A stretch of DNA of 64,000 bases. Origin: Parabacteroides sp. Marseille-P3160 (lineage in GTDB: Bacteria > Bacteroidota > Bacteroidia > Bacteroidales > Tannerellaceae). The DNA lies in NCBI RefSeq assembly GCF_900162725.1, contig NZ_LT799418.1, forward strand, positions 967,487 through 1,031,486. The letters are read 5' to 3'. Both the position numbers and the translations under genes were made by a program. The notes below the pieces were generated by a model. That model made no database searches. It was not told where the DNA came from and saw only the letters and a list, made by a program, of their open reading frames with translations. Of the stretch, positions 1-9,111 are shown in pieces; the stretch's first letter is position 1; each line of letters opens with the position of its first letter.

Positions 1-1545
1 CAAGATGGCATAAAGGCTTTATGGCCTTATGGTGACCTGCGGAGTGGCGATTCTTATAAGGGTGGGGCAGGACCCGGTGATGCGAATTATTTCAATATTA
101 TTGAAACATTCGTTTATATGCAGGAAGATCTGAGCTATCTGGATACCAAGTGGTATGCGGAGTATATTGCCATTGCCCGTTGTAATGATGCTTTAGGTCG
201 TATTAACGCTATTTCGGAAACTGATTATCCGAAGAAAATAACCCGCGAGTCGGAAATGCGTTTCCTTCGTGCCCATTTCTATTTCGGATTGAAAATACTT
301 TTCAAACATGTTCCCTATATTGATGAAACGGATGAAACCGCCAATTATATCAATATATCAAATGTAGAATACACTGATAAGCAGCTTTGGGATATTATTA
401 TTAATGAATTTCGTTATGCGGCTGAACATTTGCCGAATGACAATGAGGATATTGGGCGTGCAAATAAATGGATGGCCAAAGCTTATTTAGCCAAGGCTTT
501 GATGTATGCTGCCTATGAACAGGATGAAAAGAATAATGTAACAACGATTGATAAAACGAAGCTGACAGAAGCGGTGAATTTATGTGATGAATTATCCGCA
601 CATTACTCGCTTGCGGCGGACTTTGCCAACAATTTCCTCTGTGAAACGGAAAATGGACCTGAATCGATCTTTGCTGTTCAGCATTCATTAAATGATGGAA
701 CACTTCGTGGGCGTTTGGATTGGGGGGCGATGTTAAACTATCCGATGAATCCGGAATATGGTTGCTGCGGCTTCCATTCTCCGTCACAGAATATGGTCAA
801 TGCCTTCCGGACAGATGAAAACGGACTACCCTTGTTCGACTCTTTTAATAATAAGGATTTGTTGAATTCGGATGATCTGCTGGCCAATAACATAGACCCC
901 CGGCTAAATCATACTGTTGCTATTCCCGGTGTACCGTACAAATACGATCCGGAGTTTATCTATGAAAGTACGTGGGCACGTGATGCTTCCACTTACGGTA
1001 GTTTCCTGTCTATGAAAGAAACGGTTCTTCCGGATTGTCCTTGCTTTGCAACAGCCGCTCCGTTTATGTCCAGTTCAAAAAACCGGGATATAATCCGTTA
1101 TGACGATGTCATGCTATGGAAAGCAGAGGCGCTGATCGAATTAGGGCGGCCGGATGAAGCCTTGCCCTTGATCAATGCAATTCGTGTACGTGCGGCTAAT
1201 AGTACAGCCCGATTAGTTGATGTACAAGGAGATAAAACAGGGAAATTTATTGTGTCACCCTATAATCCGGGGATTAATTGTCCGGAATGGACACAATCTT
1301 TTGCACGAAAGGCTTTGCGCTGGGAGCGTAGGTTGGAGTTTTCGCAAGAGGGTTTTCACTTCTTCGACTTAGTTCGTTGGGGCATCGCGGACGAGTTTGT
1401 AAATTCGTATCTTGCTGTCGAAAAAGGACGCCGAAGCTATTTGAAAGAAGCCAGGTTCACAAAAAACAGAGATGAATATTTTCCGATCCCGAAAAATCAG
1501 ATTAATTTTAGTAAAAAATTATATCAACAAAATTATGGATGGTAA
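1..1545 (+). CDS. SusD/RagB-family nutrient-binding lipoprotein (5' end outside window)
   Basis: The reading frame is open from base 1, so the N-terminus with its signal and lipobox lies upstream; an in-frame ATG at 118 is internal. The visible 514 residues show the SusD fold: a TPR-like helical part (YIAIARCNDALGRI, MRFLRAHFYFGLKI, KWMAKAYLAKALMYAA) and the typical C-terminus, with ALRWERRLEFSQEGFHFFDLVRWG, close to 'YFPIPKNQI'. In the family these are surface lipoproteins that bind glycan and cap a SusC channel. The genes directly downstream are two GH32 enzymes, a fructokinase and a sugar importer, so the ligand is inferred to be a fructan (levan or inulin). The partner SusC gene should lie just upstream of the window. 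Family call is firm; ligand is inferred from context. Confidence 0.93.
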   Translation, partial: QDGIKALWPYGDLRSGDSYKGGAGPGDANYFNIIETFVYMQEDLSYLDTKWYAEYIAIARCNDALGRINAISETDYPKKITRESEMRFLRAHFYFGLKILFKHVPYIDETDETANYINISNVEYTDKQLWDIIINEFRYAAEHLPNDNEDIGRANKWMAKAYLAKALMYAAYEQDEKNNVTTIDKTKLTEAVNLCDELSAHYSLAADFANNFLCETENGPESIFAVQHSLNDGTLRGRLDWGAMLNYPMNPEYGCCGFHSPSQNMVNAFRTDENGLPLFDSFNNKDLLNSDDLLANNIDPRLNHTVAIPGVPYKYDPEFIYESTWARDASTYGSFLSMKETVLPDCPCFATAAPFMSSSKNRDIIRYDDVMLWKAEALIELGRPDEALPLINAIRVRAANSTARLVDVQGDKTGKFIVSPYNPGINCPEWTQSFARKALRWERRLEFSQEGFHFFDLVRWGIADEFVNSYLAVEKGRRSYLKEARFTKNRDEYFPIPKNQINFSKKLYQQNYGW

Positions 1546-1567
1546 TATTAAAAACGGCAATATTCGT

Positions 1568-3145
1568 ATGAAAATCAATTTTATTTATATTTTTTCCTTT
1601 TTTATCCTATTTGTATCTTGTATGGAGAAGAAAACAAAAGATCAAGCAGCAGACAAGGTGGTTTTGTATCATGAGAAATATCGTCCGCAGGTTCATTTCT
1701 CTCCTCCGGAACATTGGATGAATGATCCTAACGGAATGGTTTATTATGAAGGAGAATATCATCTTTTTTATCAACATTATCCGGAATCCTCTGTCTGGGG
1801 ACCTATGCATTGGGGGCATGCCGTAAGTAAGGATTTGATCCACTGGGAGAACCTGCCTATCGCATTGTATCCGGATAGCTTGGGATATATCTTCTCCGGT
1901 AGTGCGGTTGTTGATTGGAAAAACACTTCCGGTTTCGGATCATCGGAAAATCCACCGTTGCTTGCTTTCTTTACCTACCATAATCCGGATATTGAACAGG
2001 CAAAAAAGATCGAAATCGAATCGCAAGCTGTTGCATATAGTTTGGATAAAGGGCGTACCTGGACTAAATATGAGAAGAATCCGGTCATTAAGAATCCGGG
2101 TATTCGTGATTTTCGCGATCCTAAAGTTTTCTGGCATGAAGAAAGCCAACGCTGGATTGTTGCTTTAGCTTCAGGACAGGTTATTCGCTTCTATAGTTCT
2201 CCGGATGCACTTAATTGGACCTACCTTAGTGAGTTTGGCGAAGGTTATGGTTGCCATGACGGAGTATGGGAATGTCCGGACCTGTTTTCTCTGAAAGTAA
2301 AAGGAACGGCTGAAACGAAATGGGTATTGATCGTTAATATCAATCCCGGCGGCCCGTCAGGCGGTTCAGCCACGCAATATTTTGTTGGGGACTTTGATGG
2401 AAAGAAATTTACAAGTACCCAGCATCAGCCGCTTTGGATGGATCACGGACGTGATAATTATGCCGGCGTCACCTGGTCTGATGCACCTGATGATCGTCGT
2501 ATCTTAATTGGTTGGATGAATAATTGGCAGTATGCCGGAGATAAACCCTGTGTGACCTGGAGTGGAGCGGCAACCTTTCCCCGTGAGTTAGGTTTAGTGA
2601 AAGATCGATCTCTCTATCTGTTGACCTCCGATCCGGTAAGGGAAATACAAACCATTCGTGGAGAATCGGTAGAACTTAAAAAAGGAACGGTTGATCAATT
2701 GGCAGTCCTATCCGATCAATTTGCTTTTTCGAAGGCGCCGATTGAATTGGCACTGACTTTCAATCAGGCGGAAAATACGAGGATTACGTTTCCTTCCAAC
2801 TACGGCATACGCTTGAAAAATGCTAAAGGCGAATATATTACGATCGGATATAACAATCTGGATAAGTTCTTTTATGTTGATCGGACCCATGCAACCGGGA
2901 TCGTTTTCTCCGATAAATTCGCGGGGATTCAAGTTGTTCCGTATATAGTCACTACGCCGGAAATCGAATGGCGTTTTATCATTGATGTTTCATCCGTCGA
3001 ATTCTTTACCGCGGGTGGACGCATTGTGATTACAAATGTGTTCTATCCTTCCGATCCATTTGATATTATTGAGTTGTTCACAGAGAATGGAAAGATTGAC
3101 TATACGCAGGGAACTATTACAGAACTGCACAGCATCTGGAAATAA
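1568..3145 (+). CDS. GH32 beta-fructosidase, predicted surface lipoprotein
   Basis: Hydrolyses beta-fructosyl linkages of levan, inulin or fructo-oligosaccharides. All three GH32 signatures are present in the 525-residue protein: WMNDPNG with nucleophile Asp53, FRDPKV with the stabilising Asp184, and WECPDLF with acid/base Glu235; a C-terminal beta-sandwich follows from about residue 360. The start at 1568 is chosen because it gives a short signal ending in the lipobox FVSC (Cys18); the longest frame would begin at 1472 inside the upstream SusD gene. The gene lies 22 bases after that SusD gene and 21 before the fructokinase, so it is part of the fructan operon. Levan versus inulin specificity cannot be read from sequence. 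Confidence 0.95.
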   Translation: MKINFIYIFSFFILFVSCMEKKTKDQAADKVVLYHEKYRPQVHFSPPEHWMNDPNGMVYYEGEYHLFYQHYPESSVWGPMHWGHAVSKDLIHWENLPIALYPDSLGYIFSGSAVVDWKNTSGFGSSENPPLLAFFTYHNPDIEQAKKIEIESQAVAYSLDKGRTWTKYEKNPVIKNPGIRDFRDPKVFWHEESQRWIVALASGQVIRFYSSPDALNWTYLSEFGEGYGCHDGVWECPDLFSLKVKGTAETKWVLIVNINPGGPSGGSATQYFVGDFDGKKFTSTQHQPLWMDHGRDNYAGVTWSDAPDDRRILIGWMNNWQYAGDKPCVTWSGAATFPRELGLVKDRSLYLLTSDPVREIQTIRGESVELKKGTVDQLAVLSDQFAFSKAPIELALTFNQAENTRITFPSNYGIRLKNAKGEYITIGYNNLDKFFYVDRTHATGIVFSDKFAGIQVVPYIVTTPEIEWRFIIDVSSVEFFTAGGRIVITNVFYPSDPFDIIELFTENGKIDYTQGTITELHSIWK

Positions 3146-3166
3146 AATTTAATAAAAATCGATAGA

Positions 3167-4027
3167 ATGAAAACAAAAAAGCAGATCGTCGTTGGACTGG
3201 GAGAATTGCTTTGGGATGTATTCCCGACAGGAAAAAGAGCCGGAGGAGCTCCCGTTAACTTTGTCTATCATGCGACACAATTAGGATCTGAAGGGTATGC
3301 AATCAGTGCCATTGGAAATGATGTGCTCGGTGCTGAGATTATTCAGGAGTTAAAAAAGAATCGCATCAACTATGTCATCGAAACGGTGGAGTATCCGACC
3401 GGTAGTGTGATTGTAGAATTAAACCATGGAAGCCCTACTTATACGATCGTTGAAGATGTAGCCTGGGATCACATCCCGCTTACGACGGAAGCGATCGAAT
3501 TGGTCAGGCGGGCTGATGCCGTCAGCTTCGGTACCTTGGCACTGCGTTCGGAAGAGACGCGGAATACACTATTCTCTCTGCTCTCTTATGTTTCGCCGGA
3601 CGCCCTTCGCTTCTTTGATATCAATATTCGTCAGTCCTATTATTCCAAAGAACTGATCGAATCATTGCTTGAAAAAGCCAATGTGTTTAAGATTAATGAT
3701 GAAGAGCTGGTTTTGTTGCGTGAACTATTTGCATTGAAAGGAGATGACGATACGGTGTGCCGGCTACTTATCGATAAATACGCATTACATTACCTGATTC
3801 TGACCGCAGGAAGTGTATGTAGTACCATCTATACCGGCAATGAGAAGTCTGTCATAGCCACCCCTAAGGTAAAAGTCGCCGATACGGTCGGTGCGGGCGA
3901 TTCTTTCTCCGGCGCCTTCGTCTATGCAATCCTGTCAGGGCAAAGCTTGGCGGAAGCGCACCGGTTGGCCGTTGATACCGCTGCTTTTGTTTGCACCCGG
4001 GATGGAGCATGGCCGGCATATAAATAG
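3167..4027 (+). CDS. Fructokinase, PfkB/ribokinase family
   Basis: Phosphorylates imported fructose with ATP in the cytoplasm, feeding glycolysis. The 286-residue protein starts with the sugar-binding segment GLGELLWDVFPTG and GGAPVNF, has the family's lid region, and ends with the anion-hole/catalytic motif DTVGAGDSFSGAF, in which Asp245 is the predicted catalytic base. Length is normal for the family. It has no signal peptide. It lies between two GH32 genes and shares their strand, so it is the intracellular step of the fructan operon. Fructose rather than another ketose or nucleoside is inferred from this context. Confidence 0.93.
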   Translation: MKTKKQIVVGLGELLWDVFPTGKRAGGAPVNFVYHATQLGSEGYAISAIGNDVLGAEIIQELKKNRINYVIETVEYPTGSVIVELNHGSPTYTIVEDVAWDHIPLTTEAIELVRRADAVSFGTLALRSEETRNTLFSLLSYVSPDALRFFDINIRQSYYSKELIESLLEKANVFKINDEELVLLRELFALKGDDDTVCRLLIDKYALHYLILTAGSVCSTIYTGNEKSVIATPKVKVADTVGAGDSFSGAFVYAILSGQSLAEAHRLAVDTAAFVCTRDGAWPAYK

Positions 4028-4043
4028 AATGTACTTGTTTTAG

Positions 4044-4079
4044 CGATTGGACAATCCGATAAAAAGCATTGTCCAATCG
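4044..4079 (+). repeat. Perfect 12-bp inverted repeat between fructokinase and second GH32
   Basis: cgattggacaat (4044-4055) and its exact complement attgtccaatcg (4068-4079) are separated by 12 bases. No T-run follows, so it is not a textbook terminator. It lies in the 93-base gap inside the operon and could be an mRNA-stabilising or processing stem-loop, or a weak transcript end. Confidence 0.6.
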
Positions 4080-4120
4080 TGTGATACGATCTTTATTATG
4101 TATAACCTAAATTTGAAATC

Positions 4121-5764
4121 ATGAACTGCAACCGAATTTATTCAGTTTTCCTGTTCTTTTTTATATGCTTTACTTTTAATGCGAAAGAAGTGTCTGTCAA
4201 AGTTTCAAAAAGATACCTCAATTTGCCTATATCCCAGCGTGTAGACCGGGCAACGATGGATATTAAGGTCGACGGAAAGAGCGAACGATCTTTTGCCATC
4301 AGGTTGGCTCCGGATACGGCAGACTATTGGGTCTTTTGTGATCTTTCCCAATGGATTGGAAAGACGATACAGATTAACTATGAGGGTGATAACGCCGGGA
4401 TGGGCAAGATCTACCAAAGCGATGAAATTGCCGATGGCAAGAATTTATACAAAGAGGCAAATAGACCCCAGTTTCATTTTACTACTCGCCGGGGCTGGAT
4501 AAATGATCCGAACGGATTGATTTATTATGAAGGAGAATACCATCTGTTTTACCAACATAATCCCTATGAACGGGAATGGGGCAATATGCATTGGGGACAT
4601 GCGGTGAGTAAGGATCTTATTTTCTGGAAAGAATTACCCATTGCTTTATATCCTGATTCTTTGGGAACGATGTTCTCCGGTTCTACTGTGATCGATTATG
4701 GGAATACGTCCGGGTTTGGCACAAAAAACGAGCCGGCAATGGTCGCTGCATATACAGCAGACGGAAATCGTAGGCAGACTCAATGCATCGCATATAGTAC
4801 GGATCATGGAAGATCATGGAGTAAATATCCAGGTAATCCGGTAATCGATTCAAAAGAAAAATGGAATAGTACGGATACACGCGATCCGAAGGTATTCTGG
4901 TATGATAAAGGGAAGCATTGGGTACTGGTTCTAAATGAACGCGACGGGCATTCGATCTATACTTCCGCGAACCTGAAGGATTGGACATATGAAAGTCATA
5001 CGACCGGATTTTGGGAATGTCCGGAACTGTTCGAATTACCGGTCGACGGAGATACCACAAAAACAAAATGGGTAATGTACGGCGCTTCGGGAACCTATAT
5101 GATCGGTTCCTTTGACGGGAAGAAATTTACGCCGGAAACCGGGAAATTCTATTATACCAGCGGTTCTATCTATGCGGCGCAAACATTTACGAATATTCCT
5201 GCTTCGGATGGCAGACGCATACAGATCGGTTGGGGACGGATTGGACAAAAAGGAATGCCGTTTAATAATATGATGCTTCTTCCTACAGAGTTGAGCTTGC
5301 GAACGACGACTAATGGAATACGATTATACAGTACTCCTGTAAAAGAATGTGACCTTTTGAACGAGACGGCGATCCGCCAGGAGGGACCATTCAGTGCCGA
5401 ACAGGCCGGGGAGTTAATGAAACCCTATGAGCATTCCGATTATTTACGCATACGGACAACGATTAAATTATCCCACGCAACCAGTGCCGGTTTAAACTTA
5501 TCAGGGCAATCATTAATAAATTATGATCTGAATTTTAATCTGGTGAACGGAGTGTTTTATTCTCCGGATGATATAACGAGTACGGAGATTACGGCTGATA
5601 TTTTCATAGACAAGACATCTGTTGAAGTTTTTATTGATGGAGGAGCCTATTCCTATTCAATGGAGCGTAAGCCGGATCCGGGGAATAAGGAAGGATTCCA
5701 TTTCTGGGGAAATAATATTCAAGTAAAAAGCTTAGATGTCTATCAATTAAAATCAATCTGGTAA
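4121..5764 (+). CDS. GH32 fructan hydrolase with N-terminal DUF4980-like domain
   Basis: Second beta-fructosidase of the operon, 547 residues. It has a signal peptide (hydrophobic residues 8-20, no clear lipobox), an extra N-terminal domain of about 90 residues (25-112) resembling DUF4980 found in front of GH32 in Bacteroidetes, then the five-bladed propeller with WINDPNGL (nucleophile Asp129), TRDPKVFW and WECPELF (acid/base Glu), and a C-terminal sandwich containing DKTSVEVFIDGG. Predicted periplasmic, so it likely finishes oligosaccharides that the surface lipoprotein GH32 releases. The stop overlaps the ATG of the downstream importer (TAATG), which suggests translational coupling. Confidence 0.95.
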   Translation: MNCNRIYSVFLFFFICFTFNAKEVSVKVSKRYLNLPISQRVDRATMDIKVDGKSERSFAIRLAPDTADYWVFCDLSQWIGKTIQINYEGDNAGMGKIYQSDEIADGKNLYKEANRPQFHFTTRRGWINDPNGLIYYEGEYHLFYQHNPYEREWGNMHWGHAVSKDLIFWKELPIALYPDSLGTMFSGSTVIDYGNTSGFGTKNEPAMVAAYTADGNRRQTQCIAYSTDHGRSWSKYPGNPVIDSKEKWNSTDTRDPKVFWYDKGKHWVLVLNERDGHSIYTSANLKDWTYESHTTGFWECPELFELPVDGDTTKTKWVMYGASGTYMIGSFDGKKFTPETGKFYYTSGSIYAAQTFTNIPASDGRRIQIGWGRIGQKGMPFNNMMLLPTELSLRTTTNGIRLYSTPVKECDLLNETAIRQEGPFSAEQAGELMKPYEHSDYLRIRTTIKLSHATSAGLNLSGQSLINYDLNFNLVNGVFYSPDDITSTEITADIFIDKTSVEVFIDGGAYSYSMERKPDPGNKEGFHFWGNNIQVKSLDVYQLKSIW

Positions 5765-6918
5765 TGAAAAATAGGAGTTTGTATTTAAAGATGGTCCCGA
5801 TCATGTTGTCTTTTTTCGTGATGGGCTTTGTGGATCTGGTCGGAATTGCGACTAATTTTGTGAAAGAAGACTTCGGGTTGAGTGATTCCGTTGCGAATCT
5901 GTTTCCGTCGATGGTATTCTTATGGTTTCTGATACTATCCGTACCGACCGGGATCCTTATGAACCGGATCGGGCGAAAAAAGACGGTGTTGTTGAGTTTG
6001 TTCGTCACGATTTTGGCCGTGCTCGTTCCGATAATAGGTTATACCTTGCCGCTGATGTTGGTTTCTTTTTCATTGTTAGGCATAGGGAACACATTACTGC
6101 AGGTTTCTTTGAATCCGCTTCTTTCCACTTTGGTCAGTGGCGAAAAACTATCGAGTTCATTGACTTTCGGTCAATTTGTGAAGGCGATAGCCTCGTTTAT
6201 CGCACCTATTATTGCCGGTTCGGCAGCGGTAAACCTTGGTGATTGGAAGTATTTATATCCTATTTTTCTATTCGTTTCCATCATTGCTTTGGTTTTCCTT
6301 CGTCTGACTCCTATCGAAGAACAGCAGGACGAAGAAAAGAAGAGCTCTACTTTTGGCGATTGTTTTGCCTTGTTGAAAGATAAAGTGATATTACTCTCTT
6401 TTCTGGGAATTCTTTGCCATGTGGGCATCGATGTCGGTGTAAATACGACAGCGCCCAAACTGTTGATCGAACGCGACGGCATTAGTTTGGCCGATGCGAC
6501 TATTGCCACCAGCATCTATTTCCTGTTTCGTACGATTGGTTGCCTTGCCGGGGCGGTGGTTTTATCGAGGTTTTCAAATAAGAAATTCTTCCTGATCAGT
6601 ACAGTGCTGATGATTCTTTCGGCCATCGGTCTTTTGATCTTCGATTCCGTGGTGCTACTCTATGTCTGTATTGCTTTTGTCGGTTTAGGCAATTCGAATA
6701 TTTTCCCGATTTTACTATCACAAGCATTGCTGCATCTTCCCGGGTGGAAAAATGAGGTATCCGGATTGATGATGATGGGAATTGTCGGCGGAGCTGTTTT
6801 CCCTCCATTGATGGGCATCGCTTCGGATCTCTTAGGCACGCAGTTAGGTGCGGTGTTGGTAATGAGTCTCTGCGTTTTGTATCTTTTCCTGTTGACTTTC
6901 AGGTTGAAGACGAACTAA
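5764..6918 (+). CDS. MFS sugar importer, fructan operon
   Basis: 384-residue major facilitator with about twelve hydrophobic segments and no signal peptide. The family signature in the first cytoplasmic loop is visible as NRIGRKKTVL near residue 62. It is related to the FucP/GlcP type of sugar:proton symporters. The start codon overlaps the stop of the GH32 gene, so it is the last gene of the fructan operon and most likely carries fructose across the inner membrane. The gene converges on the - strand transpeptidase gene that ends at 6930, with only 11 bases between them. Substrate is inferred from operon position. Confidence 0.9.
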   Translation: MKNRSLYLKMVPIMLSFFVMGFVDLVGIATNFVKEDFGLSDSVANLFPSMVFLWFLILSVPTGILMNRIGRKKTVLLSLFVTILAVLVPIIGYTLPLMLVSFSLLGIGNTLLQVSLNPLLSTLVSGEKLSSSLTFGQFVKAIASFIAPIIAGSAAVNLGDWKYLYPIFLFVSIIALVFLRLTPIEEQQDEEKKSSTFGDCFALLKDKVILLSFLGILCHVGIDVGVNTTAPKLLIERDGISLADATIATSIYFLFRTIGCLAGAVVLSRFSNKKFFLISTVLMILSAIGLLIFDSVVLLYVCIAFVGLGNSNIFPILLSQALLHLPGWKNEVSGLMMMGIVGGAVFPPLMGIASDLLGTQLGAVLVMSLCVLYLFLLTFRLKTN

Positions 6919-6929
6919 GATCGTCCTAT

Positions 6930-7652
6930 TTAGATTCGTCGGCGGGCTTCTTTTTCCTGCCTGCCGTCGAACGCAATGGGAGGGTCTGATAAAATACGGC
7001 TATGTTGCAGGTAGTCCTCGTTGTCAGCGTAAATATAAAGAAGGCTTCCGCCTTTGATCGTATTGATGATGGATTTGGAGACCGCTTCCGGTAAGGCAGG
7101 GCATCCCTGGCTTCGTCCCAGGCGTCCGTTGGAGAGAAATGAAGGATTGCAATAGGGAGCGGCGTGCATGACGATCGCCCGCTCTTTCGCCCGGTTATTG
7201 ATTCCTTTTTCGAGTCCGTTCAGTACAAGTGAATACCCGTTTTTCCCCTGATAGGTGCTCTCCGTTAAATAAAAACCTAATGAACTTTTATAGGAACCGT
7301 TTTCATTTGAGAAAGAAGTCGCATAATTTTCCCCGCTATTCCTGCCATGGGATACGAGCGAAGCGTATAGTAGCTTCTTCTGTTTCATATCGATTACATA
7401 GAGGCGTTTCTCCGTCGAAGGTTTGGAATAATCAATAAGGGTGATAATGTCTTTATTTTTCTCATCAATTTTATTGTAACCGATAATGGCTTGTTCGAAA
7501 GCGGCGTAATTAATTATATTATCCAACCTCATCTCGTAATAAAGTTTCCGGCATTCCGACAGGGGAGATTGAAAGCTCGCCTTTTCATCTTTCACGAACG
7601 AGTTTCCCACCGGAAGAAAGAACAGTAAGATGTATAGAATGACTTTCTGCAT
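6930..7652 (-). CDS. Exported murein L,D-transpeptidase catalytic-domain protein (YkuD_2 type)
   Basis: 240 residues; start chosen at the ATG at 7652 because it begins a clean signal peptide (MQKVILYILLFFLPVGNSF), seven codons inside the longest frame, which opens with TTG. The C-terminal half carries the catalytic pattern of the YkuD_2 branch: MHAAPYCNP, then GRLGRSQGCPALP with the nucleophile Cys. The substrate-side motif 'LVSHGRNSG' is also present. Proteins of this type act in the periplasm and are thought to cross-link or edit peptidoglycan stem peptides, but the YkuD_2 branch is poorly characterised. It is the last of three - strand envelope genes. Confidence 0.88.
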   Translation of the reverse strand: MQKVILYILLFFLPVGNSFVKDEKASFQSPLSECRKLYYEMRLDNIINYAAFEQAIIGYNKIDEKNKDIITLIDYSKPSTEKRLYVIDMKQKKLLYASLVSHGRNSGENYATSFSNENGSYKSSLGFYLTESTYQGKNGYSLVLNGLEKGINNRAKERAIVMHAAPYCNPSFLSNGRLGRSQGCPALPEAVSKSIINTIKGGSLLYIYADNEDYLQHSRILSDPPIAFDGRQEKEARRRI

Positions 7653-7827
7653 AGTAATGGGATATGCTTGCAAATATAGAATATTTTTGTTGAAATAAAA
7701 GTTAAGTATTCAGGGAACTTCTAAAAATCCGTTATTCTGTATCAGGCTCAATCGATGAAATGCTCGTTTACTATACAGTAAATAAGGTGGGGGAAGTATT
7801 TCCTCACCTTTATTTTTTATTAAATAT

Positions 7828-8874
7828 TTAGAGACCAAGAAATTTGAATGGTTTTGATTCTTTAAAAAAACCATTAGCCTTTCCGTTATAAGTGGCAAAA
7901 TTACTCAGGTCTAATTTCATCACTTTTCCGTTTGAACTCAGATCAAAGTCCTTCAAGTCTACCCAAAATACATTTGGAGTCAAAGCTGCTTCATAATAAT
8001 AAGTTAAATGTTTTTGATCTGAAACTGAGCGCCAACGCGTAGACGAGATGTTTGGTTCCTCTTCCGAGGATATTCCGAATGGAACAGAACAATTCCTGAT
8101 AACACTAAATGTACTGGCAATAGCTGTCCGTATATCCGAAGTTTGAGGTATTGCATTTATATAATAAGAAGCCCTGACAAATCTGTCAGCCGCCCTGTTT
8201 GTTCCCGGAAGCATAATTGTTCCGGGTATTCCCTGCCAATATTCATTAAGAGCCAATTGCTCGTTAAATACAGGGGAATTAGTCATTACAGTGTACGAGG
8301 GGTCATGATGAATAATCAGTTTTCCATTTATATATTCAAAAATTGCATTATCTCCGTTTGCATCCGAAATTGACAAATGGAGAGTAGTGAATTTTTCAGT
8401 TCCGGGTATGTAATCACTGACCACAACAAAAGGTTCGTCCTTCATATAGTTGACAGTCTCTTTTACTGTCGCGAAATTATCTAATATATATTGGGCCCAT
8501 AAAGATATGGATAGTCCCTTTTCCTGTCCATCCGGGTTAAATGTCGGATATTTAGATTCGACTAACCATAGGATATTTGCAACCAGCCCTTTTTCGTTCA
8601 TACCGTCTGCTGTGGCAATGTCCCAGGCTGTAGTAATAATGCTTCCATATTTAGAAGTCCATTCAATAGATTTAGAACCGACTTCACCGCTGCGTTGCAT
8701 GCCTTTGGGGAATGCCCATAAGTTGGCATTTATTTCCTCTTTCCAGTCCATAGAACGAGCAGTGATAACTATATTCTCAGGCCCTTTATATACAACTCGC
8801 GTACAAGCGTTATTGTAAGTTGTCGAGCTTAACAAAAAAACCAGTAGTAATAAACATAATTTAGGTGCTCTCAT
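7828..8874 (-). CDS. Choloylglycine hydrolase-family (linear amide C-N hydrolase), secreted
   Basis: Ntn-hydrolase of 348 residues. Cleavage of the signal after Ala23 exposes Cys24, the N-terminal nucleophile (ACTRVVYKG); Arg40 and Asp43 (ITARSMDW) match the catalytic Arg and Asp of bile salt hydrolases and penicillin V acylases, and NRAADRFVRAS carries the conserved Arg. In gut Bacteroidales these enzymes deconjugate bile acids or cut other N-acyl amides. The sequence alone does not separate bile salt hydrolase from penicillin V acylase-like activity. It stands alone between two transpeptidase genes with gaps of 175 and 237 bases, so it is probably transcribed on its own. Confidence 0.92.
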   Translation of the reverse strand: MRAPKLCLLLLVFLLSSTTYNNACTRVVYKGPENIVITARSMDWKEEINANLWAFPKGMQRSGEVGSKSIEWTSKYGSIITTAWDIATADGMNEKGLVANILWLVESKYPTFNPDGQEKGLSISLWAQYILDNFATVKETVNYMKDEPFVVVSDYIPGTEKFTTLHLSISDANGDNAIFEYINGKLIIHHDPSYTVMTNSPVFNEQLALNEYWQGIPGTIMLPGTNRAADRFVRASYYINAIPQTSDIRTAIASTFSVIRNCSVPFGISSEEEPNISSTRWRSVSDQKHLTYYYEAALTPNVFWVDLKDFDLSSNGKVMKLDLSNFATYNGKANGFFKESKPFKFLGL

Positions 8875-9111
8875 AATAAATTTTTTTAGAATATAATCTT
8901 ATTATCCTAACAGCCTGCAAAGACCTTTTGTTTTATCTGTCTAACTAAAGGAAAGTGTTTTTATTCTTTAAAATGGTAAAAATAGAAAGGCCGGAACAAA
9001 TAACGAAATCGTTTTTAATAAAATTATTTTGGAAATTTAAACAGGTTTTCGTTAGAGAATAAAATTTGTATTTTATTTATTTATAGATACTTACCAGAAA
9101 TACGTAACCCT

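Noticed and set aside
401-787. 128-codon frame on the - strand
   Set aside because: Lies fully inside the SusD-like gene on the opposite strand; composition is that of an antisense shadow.
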